Position numbers and translations under genes: made by a program. The notes beneath the pieces are model-generated. The model was not told the DNA's origin. It did no database searches and saw nothing but the letters and a program-made list of their open reading frames with translations. A stretch of 20,961 nt of DNA. Origin: Microcaldota archaeon. GTDB lineage: Archaea > Micrarchaeota > Micrarchaeia > Norongarragalinales > UBA8480. The DNA lies in the NCBI GenBank assembly GCA_023247085.1, contig JAHFHC010000015.1:1-20961 (forward strand), written 5' to 3'. Positions 1-6,510 of this stretch are shown here, in pieces. Within the stretch, counting starts at the first letter, position 1. The number at the start of each line of letters is the position of its first letter.

Positions 1-372
1 TCTGTTAATTTGTCTCAGGTTGGTTTGGTTGCGTCTGTTAATGCGGCTATGTTGGCTACTGGTGTTGTGAATGGTACGCATTTGAAGAATGCGTCGGTTA
101 ATTTGTCTCATGTTGGTCTACCCGAGTCTATTACCGCGGCTATGTTGGCTACTGGTGTTGTGAATGGTACGCACGTTGCGAATAACTCTATCAATTACTC
201 TCAGGTTGGTCTTGCTGAGTCAGTTAGTGCAGCTGTAATTGCTAAAGGTGTAGTGAATGGTTCGCATATTAAGAATTATTCTATTAATTATACCGAGGTT
301 GGTCTGAATGGGTCGGTTTTGGGCGGTCATCTAGTCAATAATACTATAAATACTTCGATTCATTTGGCTCCA
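1..372 (+). repeat. 93-bp tandem coding repeats (about four units)
   Basis: Units start at 1, 94, 187 and 280. Units 1 and 2 share a 38-base identical stretch (43-80 and 136-173), which implies recent duplication or gene conversion. Units 3 and 4 have drifted. The array extends beyond the left edge of the window. It keeps the reading frame (31 codons per unit) and is part of the surface protein, not a CRISPR array. Confidence 0.85.
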
Positions 373-684
373 GATTCTAACTTAACTCAAAACATTTCAA
401 TTGGAATGGGTGGAAGTGGAATCGTAAAAATCCTGATGGGCGGCGGGGCATGTAGCACGGGTGCTGGTACGTCAGTAACATTTGCAGGTGGTGGTTTTCC
501 AGGTCTCAACGCGGCAAACGTATCTGTCTTTTGCGTTAATCTAGCTGGAGATTCGATATGCACGCCGACTGCAATTACTAATACTGGTTTCGTAGCAAGA
601 TGTATGAACGCTACTACTTCAGTTGAGCAGGGCGCTAACCCGGGTAACTTTTCATATCTTGCAATAGGCGGAAGTCACCAATAA
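1..684 (+). CDS. Repeat-containing surface protein, 3' part (5' end outside window)
   Basis: The reading frame is open from base 1, so this is the C-terminal 227 residues of a longer protein; no start codon lies in the window. The N-terminal half is built from 31-residue repeats (93 bp) beginning at bases 1, 94, 187 and 280, with the pattern S-[VI]-N-[LY]-[ST]-x-V-G-L near the start and G-V-V-N-G-[TS]-H near the end. The last unit is divergent. The remaining about 100 residues are glycine-rich and contain four cysteines (GACSTG, VFCVN, SICTP, ARCMN) that could form disulfides. Asn-X-Ser/Thr sequons are frequent, as in N-glycosylated archaeal surface proteins. No C-terminal membrane anchor is visible. 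I infer an extracellular stalk, fibre or adhesin role; the specific function is unknown. The next gene follows after 17 bases on the same strand and is also a surface protein. Confidence 0.75.
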   Translation, partial: SVNLSQVGLVASVNAAMLATGVVNGTHLKNASVNLSHVGLPESITAAMLATGVVNGTHVANNSINYSQVGLAESVSAAVIAKGVVNGSHIKNYSINYTEVGLNGSVLGGHLVNNTINTSIHLAPDSNLTQNISIGMGGSGIVKILMGGGACSTGAGTSVTFAGGGFPGLNAANVSVFCVNLAGDSICTPTAITNTGFVARCMNATTSVEQGANPGNFSYLAIGGSHQ

Positions 685-701
685 AAAGAGTTTGATTTTC
701 A

Positions 702-1421
702 ATGAAAAATTTTCTTCCTTTCTTTTTTGTTTTTCTTTTTTTAGGCGTTTCTCTAGTGGCAGCTGGTACGTATGGTGCGAAGTTGTACGGTGCTGGTTCA
801 TATGGCATAGGTCAACAACCTGCTGATACTTCCTCTCCAGGTTCTTCAGGCAGTTCGCCTTCACCTTCAACAACTTCAAACGCTTCAACGACTCCGCTTG
901 TTGAGATTCCGGTTGTGAATTGGACTTCAACGCAAGAGGCGCCAGTTGCAAGTGTTAATTCGACGACGGGTTATACTGTTTTGCTTGCTCCAAGTGCGCG
1001 TGTTCAAGTTACTGTTGAAAATGCAGTTCACTTTGTGGGTTTAGTTAATGTTACGGGTAATTCTGCGCTTCTAATTGTGCAAAGCGACCCACAGTTAGTT
1101 ACTCTTAATGCTAATGAAGAGAAGAAATTGGAATTAAGCGGGGATAATTACTATGATTTGTACATTAAGTTAAATTCGGTTAGTAATGGGTCTGCTAGTT
1201 TTACGATTAAAACGATTCACGAATTAGCTTCAGGAACAATTGCGGCGAGTAATGCGACGGCATCAAATGAACCATCTGCACAAGCTCCAGCAGCTCCTTC
1301 TCCGTCAACTGGTGCTAACTCACCTGCGTTGCCATTGCCTTTAATTGCAGTGGTTGTTTTAATTATTGCAGTAGTTGCGTATTATTTCTTGCAAAATAAC
1401 AAGAAGCAAAAAGGGCTTTAA
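702..1421 (+). CDS. Secreted single-pass surface protein with Ser/Thr/Pro-rich linkers
   Basis: Protein of 239 residues. Residues 1-21 form a signal peptide (MKN then a Phe/Leu-rich core ending near VAAG). A short Y-G-x repeat (TYGAKLYGAGSYGIG) follows at about 23-37, then a Ser/Pro/Thr linker to about residue 66. A beta-rich domain without cysteines spans about 70-185 and has several N-glycosylation sequons. An Ala/Pro/Ser linker (about 186-206) leads to a transmembrane helix at about 207-229 and a Lys-rich cytoplasmic tail (NNKKQKGL). This is the architecture of an archaeal protein exposed outside the cell and anchored at its C terminus. No enzyme motif is visible. It begins 17 bases after the upstream surface-protein gene, so the two are probably co-transcribed and may act together in the envelope. 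The function is not recognised. Confidence 0.75.
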   Translation: MKNFLPFFFVFLFLGVSLVAAGTYGAKLYGAGSYGIGQQPADTSSPGSSGSSPSPSTTSNASTTPLVEIPVVNWTSTQEAPVASVNSTTGYTVLLAPSARVQVTVENAVHFVGLVNVTGNSALLIVQSDPQLVTLNANEEKKLELSGDNYYDLYIKLNSVSNGSASFTIKTIHELASGTIAASNATASNEPSAQAPAAPSPSTGANSPALPLPLIAVVVLIIAVVAYYFLQNNKKQKGL

Positions 1422-1423
1422 GT

Positions 1424-1453
1424 GCATTTTTTCTTTTTAAATACTTTTTTTTG
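1424..1453 (+). terminator. T-rich terminator after the surface-protein genes
   Basis: Immediately after the stop codon at 1419-1421 come runs of six, five and eight T residues on the plus strand. Oligo-T tracts are the usual intrinsic terminator of archaeal RNA polymerase. The opposite, convergent gene (FEN1) has no matching T tract on its own strand here. Confidence 0.55.
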
Positions 1454-1456
1454 AGT

Positions 1457-2488
1457 TTAAAACCATTTTTTTAATTGCGATTGGTTTTTGTCTTCTGGTT
1501 CTTTGTACGCTCTTTTTAATGCGTTTTCAACTCTATCGGCAGAGAATTCAAATTCGTCTACCATCATTTTTATAACTTTATCACGTTGCGCGTCGCCGCG
1601 TTGTTGTAATTCTTTTTCTGTTACTTCTATTACTGGGGGGGAGTCAAACAATTGGTATACTGGTTGCCAGTCCATTTCTTTGCCTATTTCTTTCAAAATG
1701 GAGTCGAAATTTTGGTGTTCTTGCGCGAGTTTCAACGCTTTTTTTGGTCCAATGCCGTAAATTCCTTGGTTGAAGTCAGTTCCATTAAGCATACCGATCC
1801 AAATGAGTTTTTCTCGTGTCATTGTTGTTCCAAGTTGTTTTAAACTTCCTTCAAGGTCAATTTCTTCAGGCTTAATTTCAATGGTTATGTTTCTCCTAGC
1901 TAGCTTTTTCTTACCTGAGATAGTCAAGTTACGTACAAGTAATGGCGTGCCGAACAATAGAGTGTCGTAATCTTGCGAAGCAGCGGCGTAGACCAACCCT
2001 TGTTTTGCCATGTGCGCGCATTGTGCTTCGCCTTCACTTGGCGCTTGTATCCAAGGCACTCCCAGGTAGTCTAGCAGCTCTTTGCTTTGTTCAATTTGTG
2101 TGCTTTCAAGCTTAGCCGTTCTTTGGCTGAGCATTCCAGCGCGTTCAACTTCGCCTTTTTTCATAGCTTCGAGCATTTGAGCCATCGCTTCTTTTTTTGC
2201 AGTTGCTCTTTCTTCAAGAGTGCGCTTTTTCAATTCGCTTGGCTTGCCGTCAAATACGAATACTGGCTTAATTCCTTTTTCTAATAAGCAACATGTTCGG
2301 TAAAAAAGGCCAGTTAAGTGGCTTGTCATTCGTCCTTTTGAATCCATTAAAGGAGTGCCGTCGGGTTGGCGTATAATTGTAATAAACTGGTAAAGTGTGT
2401 TAAACGCGTCAATAGCGAGTTTTTTTCCACTTAGTTCAGCTAAAGAAGTTTCGCGTTTTTGCAAAATGCTTCCAATATCAACGCCCAT
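1457..2488 (-). CDS. fen: Flap endonuclease 1 (FEN1)
   Basis: Structure-specific 5' nuclease that removes flaps made during Okazaki-fragment maturation and base-excision repair. The 343-residue length fits archaeal FEN1. It starts MGVDIG, and the acidic metal ligands are all in place: D27 (AIDAF), the Asp of VFDGKP, the Glu pair in PSEGEAQ, the Asp pair in SQDYDTL and the Asp of LNGTDF. The helix-two-turn-helix DNA-binding segment reads YGIGPKKAL. The last eight residues, QSQLKKWF, form a PCNA-interacting (PIP) box at the extreme C terminus. The ATG is preceded by a TATA-like element about 31 bases upstream, which suggests a very short leader. The gene is divergent from MBF1. Nothing is degenerate, so function is very likely intact. 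Confidence 0.96.
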   Translation of the reverse strand: MGVDIGSILQKRETSLAELSGKKLAIDAFNTLYQFITIIRQPDGTPLMDSKGRMTSHLTGLFYRTCCLLEKGIKPVFVFDGKPSELKKRTLEERATAKKEAMAQMLEAMKKGEVERAGMLSQRTAKLESTQIEQSKELLDYLGVPWIQAPSEGEAQCAHMAKQGLVYAAASQDYDTLLFGTPLLVRNLTISGKKKLARRNITIEIKPEEIDLEGSLKQLGTTMTREKLIWIGMLNGTDFNQGIYGIGPKKALKLAQEHQNFDSILKEIGKEMDWQPVYQLFDSPPVIEVTEKELQQRGDAQRDKVIKMMVDEFEFSADRVENALKRAYKEPEDKNQSQLKKWF

Positions 2489-2492
2489 GTTT

Positions 2493-2514
2493 AATCACAG
2501 TTCAATCACAGTTC
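2493..2514. repeat. 11-bp direct repeat in the FEN1 promoter region
   Basis: The plus-strand unit AATCACAGTTC occurs twice head-to-tail (2493-2503, 2504-2514), and its first four bases recur at 2515. The array sits between the FEN1 TATA-like box (minus strand, 2523-2515) and the FEN1 start codon (2488), across the expected transcription start. It could be an operator, but no regulator is identified. Confidence 0.55.
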
Positions 2515-2563
2515 AATCTATAACGTGCGTACTATAGCTTACACTATTCTATTGCAGCAAACG

Positions 2564-2571
2564 TAATAAAA
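2564..2571 (+). promoter_or_regulatory. TATA-like box for the MBF1 gene
   Basis: TAATAAAA is centred about 27 bases before the MBF1 start codon (2595), the spacing expected for a leaderless archaeal transcript. No Shine-Dalgarno sequence lies in between. Confidence 0.5.
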
Positions 2572-2594
2572 ACTCCTCTTGCTTAAATATTTCA

Positions 2595-3095
2595 ATGGCT
2601 TCGTGCGACATATGTGGTGGAATTTCTAACTTGCGCGCAATTGTAGAGGGCGCTGAAATAAACGTTTGTCCAAGATGTAGCAGATTCGGGCAAATACTGC
2701 GATCTGAGAATTCGCGTTTTCAAAGCCAGTCCAGTGCATTTAATTTACCAGAAGTTGAATTAGTTCAAAATTATGGCAAGCTAATTTCAACAAGCCGTAC
2801 AAGTGCGGGTTTATCTTTGCAAGATGTTGCGCATAAGCTAAATTTACGCGAAAAGGACTTACTTCATTTTGAAGAAGGAAAAATAAAGCCAACTGAAAAA
2901 GATTGCCGGAAACTCGAATCACTCTTGCACATAGTTTTAATGAAACAAGAACCCAGCGTAGAACAAAGAGAACAAAAAGGACAAAGAGAACAAAAAGAAC
3001 AAGAACTCTCTTCACAATCAAGCATTGCAAGGCCAACAAAGAGTAAAGTATTAACTCTTGCTGACGTAGTTGTAATTAAGGATAAGCGAAAGTAA
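2595..3095 (+). CDS. MBF1-type transcription factor (zinc ribbon plus helix-turn-helix)
   Basis: Archaeal multiprotein bridging factor 1 homologue, 166 residues. An N-terminal zinc ribbon uses C4, C7, C25 and C28 (two CxxC pairs). A Cro/C1-type helix-turn-helix covers about residues 55-110 (YGKLISTSR, LSLQDVAHKL, FEEGKIKPT), the most conserved part of the MBF1 family. The tail after residue 115 is polar and low in complexity, with a six-residue [EG]QREQK repeat. Archaeal MBF1 is associated with transcription and ribosome-linked functions; the exact role is unsettled. The start at 2595 is favoured because it places the first CxxC at residue 4, as is usual, and because a TATA-like box sits 27 bases upstream. 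The S2P gene follows after 33 bases on the same strand. Confidence 0.88.
   Translation: MASCDICGGISNLRAIVEGAEINVCPRCSRFGQILRSENSRFQSQSSAFNLPEVELVQNYGKLISTSRTSAGLSLQDVAHKLNLREKDLLHFEEGKIKPTEKDCRKLESLLHIVLMKQEPSVEQREQKGQREQKEQELSSQSSIARPTKSKVLTLADVVVIKDKRK
2962..2997 (+). repeat. 18-bp tandem duplication in the MBF1 tail
   Basis: Two consecutive 18-base units (2962-2979 and 2980-2997) differ at one base and encode [EG]QREQK twice. The duplication stays in frame and makes the C-terminal tail longer and more charged. This is probably replication slippage in a disordered tail. Confidence 0.7.
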
Positions 3096-3128
3096 AATAA
3101 TTTTGAAAAATAAAAGTGTGAATAAACT

Positions 3129-4433
3129 TTGAAACTACTTGAACTCACTGGCTTACTAGCTTTAATTGCATTATTTTTTTATACTGCATTTTCAACTCTT
3201 CCAAACATTGCCAAAATAATCGTAATCGCAGCTTCCCTCTTCGCCAGTGGAGCAATTATCGCGCGTTTAACCGCGTCAAGTAATTACTATGGCTTAGTAA
3301 TTGTCAAAGGCAAATACGGCTTCAGCTTAATGAAAATGATTGCCCAACGTTATTCGCGAATAGTTAACAATTTAGCTGATTTAGGCTTATCAATTGGCTT
3401 TGGCGCGTTTTATTCTTATGCGCTTTTCAAAGCAACTCCAAAATTTGCTGTTCATTTACTCGCATTAATTTTGATATTTGCCGGAGCAGCACTAGCATCT
3501 ACATCTAGTTCACAAGCGCCGCTAGCAGTTGTTGGCGTTTTATTCGGATTAGCTGGAATGGGTTTAGTTTCAATTGCGCTAAACGCATTTGCGATTTTAA
3601 CCGTCCCTTCAACTCCTGCTGGTGTACTGCCTGTTGTGCCTGGCGTTACTGTGCCGTGGGAAGCGATTTTTGCCATCATCTTAATTGCAGTTATACATGA
3701 AACTAGCCACGGCGTATTGTTTTATATTGAAAAATTAAAAGTAAAAAACTCAGGGGCATTGTTACTTGGCTTTTTACCCATTGGTGCGTTTGTTGAACCA
3801 GATGAAAAACAATTTTCAAAACACAACTTGCACGGCAGGCGCAGGATCCTAGTAGCCGGAAGTGCGTCTAACTTTTATACTGTGCTAGTTTTACTCCCCT
3901 TTTTCCTGTTAGTTGGTGCATTTACAGCTAGTTTAACCAGCGGAGTTTCAATAACCAGCATTACTCCAAATTCTCCAGCTTCTTTAACCACTCTTTCAAC
4001 CGGCGACGTAGTAACGGGCATAAATGGCGTTTCAATTACTTCAGTTCAACCATTGGTTGACGCGTTGAAAAAACTAGGTTCAGGCGGCGCAGTTTCCCTT
4101 TCACTGTTAAGCGGCAAAACCGTTGATTTGAAGCTAGATGGCCAAGGCAAACTCGGGGTTCAAATTGCCCCGTATGTAGCGCCCCTTAATTCGCTTCAGT
4201 ATTCCGTTTCCACTTTTTTTGAAGAAGTATTAAAATGGGCCGTGCTCCTCAGCTTAGCACTTGCAACAATTAACTTGCTACCGTTATTTGTAACTGATGG
4301 ACACCACTTAATTCGGGATGAATTCAAGCAATTGTTTAAACAAAATGAAAAACTAGCAAACTTAACAACAAACGCATTAGCTGGCTTCATTTTACTGTTA
4401 ATAATAATAAACACTTTGCCGCTCTTTAAGTAA
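3129..4433 (+). CDS. Site-2 protease family membrane metalloprotease (M50) with PDZ domain
   Basis: Intramembrane zinc protease, 434 residues, with many hydrophobic segments. The zinc-binding HExxH motif is HETSH at residues 190-194, inside a transmembrane helix. The third zinc ligand lies in the family's second motif, NLLPLFVTDGHH (382-392, D390). Between them, about residues 270-350, is a PDZ-like domain (TPNSPA, TGDVVTGING) that probably gates substrate access. S2P enzymes release membrane-tethered proteins by cutting in the bilayer; the substrate here is unknown. The start is TTG: an in-frame stop lies two codons upstream (3123-3125), and the next Met codons would remove the first helices. 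The 33-base gap from MBF1 suggests co-transcription. Confidence 0.9.
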   Translation: MKLLELTGLLALIALFFYTAFSTLPNIAKIIVIAASLFASGAIIARLTASSNYYGLVIVKGKYGFSLMKMIAQRYSRIVNNLADLGLSIGFGAFYSYALFKATPKFAVHLLALILIFAGAALASTSSSQAPLAVVGVLFGLAGMGLVSIALNAFAILTVPSTPAGVLPVVPGVTVPWEAIFAIILIAVIHETSHGVLFYIEKLKVKNSGALLLGFLPIGAFVEPDEKQFSKHNLHGRRRILVAGSASNFYTVLVLLPFFLLVGAFTASLTSGVSITSITPNSPASLTTLSTGDVVTGINGVSITSVQPLVDALKKLGSGGAVSLSLLSGKTVDLKLDGQGKLGVQIAPYVAPLNSLQYSVSTFFEEVLKWAVLLSLALATINLLPLFVTDGHHLIRDEFKQLFKQNEKLANLTTNALAGFILLLIIINTLPLFK

Positions 4434-4456
4434 AAAATTAGAGTGCATATATTTTT

Positions 4457-4816
4457 TTACTCTTTTTCAATAAGCATAATAGCTTCAACAATATCTCCAT
4501 TGCTTTGCTCTAGCGCTTTTTCAGCTTCTTCTTTACTGCACTTCGCTCGTGCCATAACTAGTTCAACGTCACTTTGTTCGCTTTCTTGCTTGCTTGTTTT
4601 TCCATTCTTTTCACTGGCTTTTTCTTCATGAATGTCGCCCATAATTTGAAGTGTTTTTTGTCCACCCATTTCAATCATTGTAACTGAAGGGTTTTCAACA
4701 ACTAAGTTACCTTCACTGCTTTCAATCACTACTCGAGTTGCCGGAACTTCAGTGTTCTTAATACCCATTTGCTGCATTAGTTTTTTCATTTGACCTGGGT
4801 TCATGTTCGGAATCAT
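4457..4816 (-). CDS. nac: Nascent polypeptide-associated complex protein (archaeal NAC)
   Basis: Ribosome-associated chaperone that contacts nascent chains; archaeal NAC is a homodimer. The 119-residue length fits. The N terminus has the typical MxPGQMKKLMQQMGI-like ribosome-binding helix. The NAC beta-barrel domain follows (about 25-65: TRVVIESSEGNLVVENPSV, GGQKTLQIMG). A short charged linker leads to a C-terminal UBA domain (about 80-119: DVELVMARAKCSKEEAEKAL). A TATA-like element (minus strand, 4848-4841) lies about 28 bases before the ATG. The gene converges on S2P, leaving only 23 bases between the two stop codons. Confidence 0.92.
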   Translation of the reverse strand: MIPNMNPGQMKKLMQQMGIKNTEVPATRVVIESSEGNLVVENPSVTMIEMGGQKTLQIMGDIHEEKASEKNGKTSKQESEQSDVELVMARAKCSKEEAEKALEQSNGDIVEAIMLIEKE

Positions 4817-4840
4817 TGTTAAATCAATACCTCGCTATTT

Positions 4841-4848
4841 GTTTTATT
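4841..4848 (-). promoter_or_regulatory. TATA-like box for nac
   Basis: The minus strand reads AATAAAAC, centred about 28 bases upstream of the nac ATG. This fits leaderless transcription. The rest of the 4817-4994 interval is T-rich and holds no gene that I can support apart from a possible 12-codon ORF. Confidence 0.45.
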
Positions 4849-4962
4849 GCTTTCTTTTATTTTACTATTTTTTTGTTTATGCTTTTATTTTGATGGTTTC
4901 TCTATATTTTTAGTTTTAAATAGTTTTTTTAATGCACGGGTAAAAATGCAGGATGACAAGAC

Positions 4963-4970
4963 ATTTAATT
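4963..4970 (+). promoter_or_regulatory. TATA-like box for archease
   Basis: ATTTAATT is centred about 28 bases before the archease ATG at 4995. This spacing supports 4995 as the true start. A second TATA-like element, TTTAAATAG, lies at 4915-4923 and has the right spacing for the small ORF at 4947. Confidence 0.4.
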
Positions 4971-4994
4971 CCTTGAATGCTTAAAACCTTTACT

Positions 4995-5429
4995 ATGGAA
5001 AAGTACAAGTACCTTGACCACAAAGTCGACGTGTTGTTTGAAGCTTATGGTTTTAAACTTGAAGAAGCGTTTGAAAACGCAGCGCAAGCAATGTTTGACA
5101 CAATGTGCGATACTAATAAACTAAATATGGACGACAACAAAACAGAACGCGTTGAAATAGAAGAAGATGCAGATACGCTTGAAGAACTAATTGTGTTTAC
5201 GCTTGGTGACTTAATTGCTGAAAGCGATTCACGCGAATTATTTTTCAAAAAATTTAAAGTCACTTCTTTAAAACAAATTGACGGCAGTTACGTGCTAAAA
5301 GGTTATGCAATTGGCAGTGAAATGGAACCAGAACTTGGCGGCACAGTTGTAAAAGCAGTGACGCACCACGAGTGCTCAGTGAAAAAAGAAGGCAACATGT
5401 GGATAATTCACGTGCTAGTTGATATTTAG
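4995..5429 (+). CDS. Archease (RtcB tRNA ligase cofactor)
   Basis: Small acidic protein that stimulates the RNA ligase RtcB, which joins tRNA exons after intron removal. The 144-residue product begins MEKYKYLDHKVDV, matching the family's N-terminal [YF]-LDHxxDV signature with its conserved Asp. The centre is strongly acidic (EEDADTLEELI), and the end is the family motif KAVTHHEC...VLVDI with a terminal Asp that helps hold metal. An in-frame ATG at 4977 exists, but it would add six residues not usual for the family and lies too close to the TATA element. A link to the local tRNA is plausible: the doubly interrupted tRNA-Ser at 8078-8282 would need RtcB activity. RtcB itself is not in this window. 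Confidence 0.92.
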   Translation: MEKYKYLDHKVDVLFEAYGFKLEEAFENAAQAMFDTMCDTNKLNMDDNKTERVEIEEDADTLEELIVFTLGDLIAESDSRELFFKKFKVTSLKQIDGSYVLKGYAIGSEMEPELGGTVVKAVTHHECSVKKEGNMWIIHVLVDI

Positions 5430-5458
5430 CTAGGAAATTAATTATGGCGAAAAAGTAA

Positions 5459-6214
5459 CTAAAGTGAATGCTCTTGCACTTGCCACTCTGCGGCTTCTTT
5501 ATCGTATTTGCACCGAAACATTTTCAACGCATTTGAGCCGCGTGCAGCAATTTTTGAACGTTGTTCTCTTGACAGTACTCTGTCTGCTTCAAGTAAATTG
5601 GTTATTCCTGCATGAAGGCTGCCTAGTCTTATTCCTATTTTTGTATGCCCAGTTTTTTCAGCAAGTGCCTTAACTTTATCGACAATTATTGCATTTCGAA
5701 CAAATACCATTGGATCTAATTTTCCATACGTTTCAGCTATAGCTCTAGATACTGTTCTATTACTAGCATCTCCAGGTTTTGCTAAATTCCGGCCTGCAAA
5801 TAAGGGGGCACCAGAGATTGAAATGCCAGTTACAGCGCCTGTTCCTAGTTTTAAAATATCTCTTCTAGTCATTCTTGATTTTTTAATAGCTTGACTAAAC
5901 ACCCCCACTGCTAACGCTGCTGCTGGCCCGCCGCGTAATAATGTAGTGACTATTCTTTCAATTGGCTTTTCTGCAACATCCCCAAACCAAAGTTCAGTGC
6001 CGCTTGCTTTAGCTCTTTCGATTATTTCACCAGTTGCTCCGCCCCAATCTAGTAAATGCATAGCAACTTCTTTAACATTATCTCCATGAGTTCCAGTTGT
6101 TTCTATAAATATAGCATGTAGTTTTTCAATTGGAAGTTCAACGCGTTCTTCTGCATGCGTATTAAGTTGAACTGAATACAGTCTACTTTTATTCCGAACA
6201 TTTATTATGCCCAT
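5459..6214 (-). CDS. TraB/PrgY-like protein with internal twin-arginine-type segment
   Basis: Protein of 251 residues that I assign tentatively to the TraB/PrgY (pheromone-shutdown, GumN/ChaN-like) fold. Residues 12-20 (LYSVQLNTH) match the family's opening strand and GTxH motif, with H20 as the motif His. IFIETTG (35-41) matches the strand ending in a conserved Glu. ELWFGDV (74-80) fits the later D/E-rich strand. RNAIIVDKVKALAE (173-186) and IRLGSLHAGITNLL (195-208) match the C-terminal helix and the G-x-x-H motif (H201). Between these halves, residues 113-140 hold SRMTRRDILKLGTGAVTG, which closely resembles a Tat signal peptide (RRxxLKLG followed by a weakly hydrophobic stretch) but is internal. 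The start codon directly follows the Pcc1-like stop codon with no gap, so the two genes are almost certainly co-transcribed. Confidence 0.5.
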   Translation of the reverse strand: MGIINVRNKSRLYSVQLNTHAEERVELPIEKLHAIFIETTGTHGDNVKEVAMHLLDWGGATGEIIERAKASGTELWFGDVAEKPIERIVTTLLRGGPAAALAVGVFSQAIKKSRMTRRDILKLGTGAVTGISISGAPLFAGRNLAKPGDASNRTVSRAIAETYGKLDPMVFVRNAIIVDKVKALAEKTGHTKIGIRLGSLHAGITNLLEADRVLSREQRSKIAARGSNALKMFRCKYDKEAAEWQVQEHSL

Positions 6215-6460
6215 TTATTTTTGATCAACCACTTTAAACCCATCAATAATGACTTTCAAGTCTCTCATTAACGTAGTAGACATTGCACGCAATGCTGTGA
6301 AATCATTAGCAACAACTGTCGCAATTAACTTCTCTTTTTTTACCGCTATGCTTATTTTAGCGCGTAAGTTATCTTCATCGGTTTTAGTTTCCTTTAATAT
6401 TTTAGCAGCTTGATTTGCTTCTTTAGCATCTTTAAATTCAATTTCAAAAATAGTCTTCAT
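6215..6460 (-). CDS. pcc1: Pcc1-like subunit of the KEOPS complex
   Basis: KEOPS makes the t6A modification at position 37 of tRNAs that read ANN codons; Pcc1 is the small dimerising subunit that binds Kae1 and tRNA. The 81-residue size fits archaeal Pcc1. The N terminus is a beta strand with a charged helix (FEIEFKDAKEANQAAKIL). The family's most recognisable segment is near the C terminus, where ATVVANDFTALRAMSTTLMRDL corresponds to the usual strand plus D-x-x-[AS]-LRA-x-x-N/T helix. A TATA-like element sits about 24 bases upstream and may be shared with the divergent Nudix gene. The TraB-like gene begins at the very next base after the stop. Confidence 0.78.
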   Translation of the reverse strand: MKTIFEIEFKDAKEANQAAKILKETKTDEDNLRAKISIAVKKEKLIATVVANDFTALRAMSTTLMRDLKVIIDGFKVVDQK

Positions 6461-6480
6461 GTTTATCTATACACAATACT

Positions 6481-6488
6481 TTTTATTA
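6481..6488. promoter_or_regulatory. TATA-like element between divergent pcc1 and Nudix genes, possibly shared
   Basis: TTTTATTA (minus strand TAATAAAA) lies at the midpoint of the 50-base divergent spacer. Its centre is about 24 bases from the pcc1 start and 27 bases from the Nudix start. It reads as an acceptable archaeal TATA box in both orientations. Confidence 0.4.
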
Positions 6489-6510
6489 CGTCTAGGTATT
6501 TAATTCATTC

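Noticed and set aside
1-372. CRISPR array or non-coding satellite
   Set aside because: Repeats are 93 bp with no unique spacers and keep a reading frame of 31 codons, so they are coding repeats.
4977-4994. Upstream in-frame ATG of archease
   Set aside because: It adds six residues before the conserved MEKYKYLDH start and lies only about 10 bases past the TATA-like element.
5444-5458. Mini-ORF M-A-K-K after archease
   Set aside because: Four codons only, with no sign of a remnant gene around it; considered a chance sequence.
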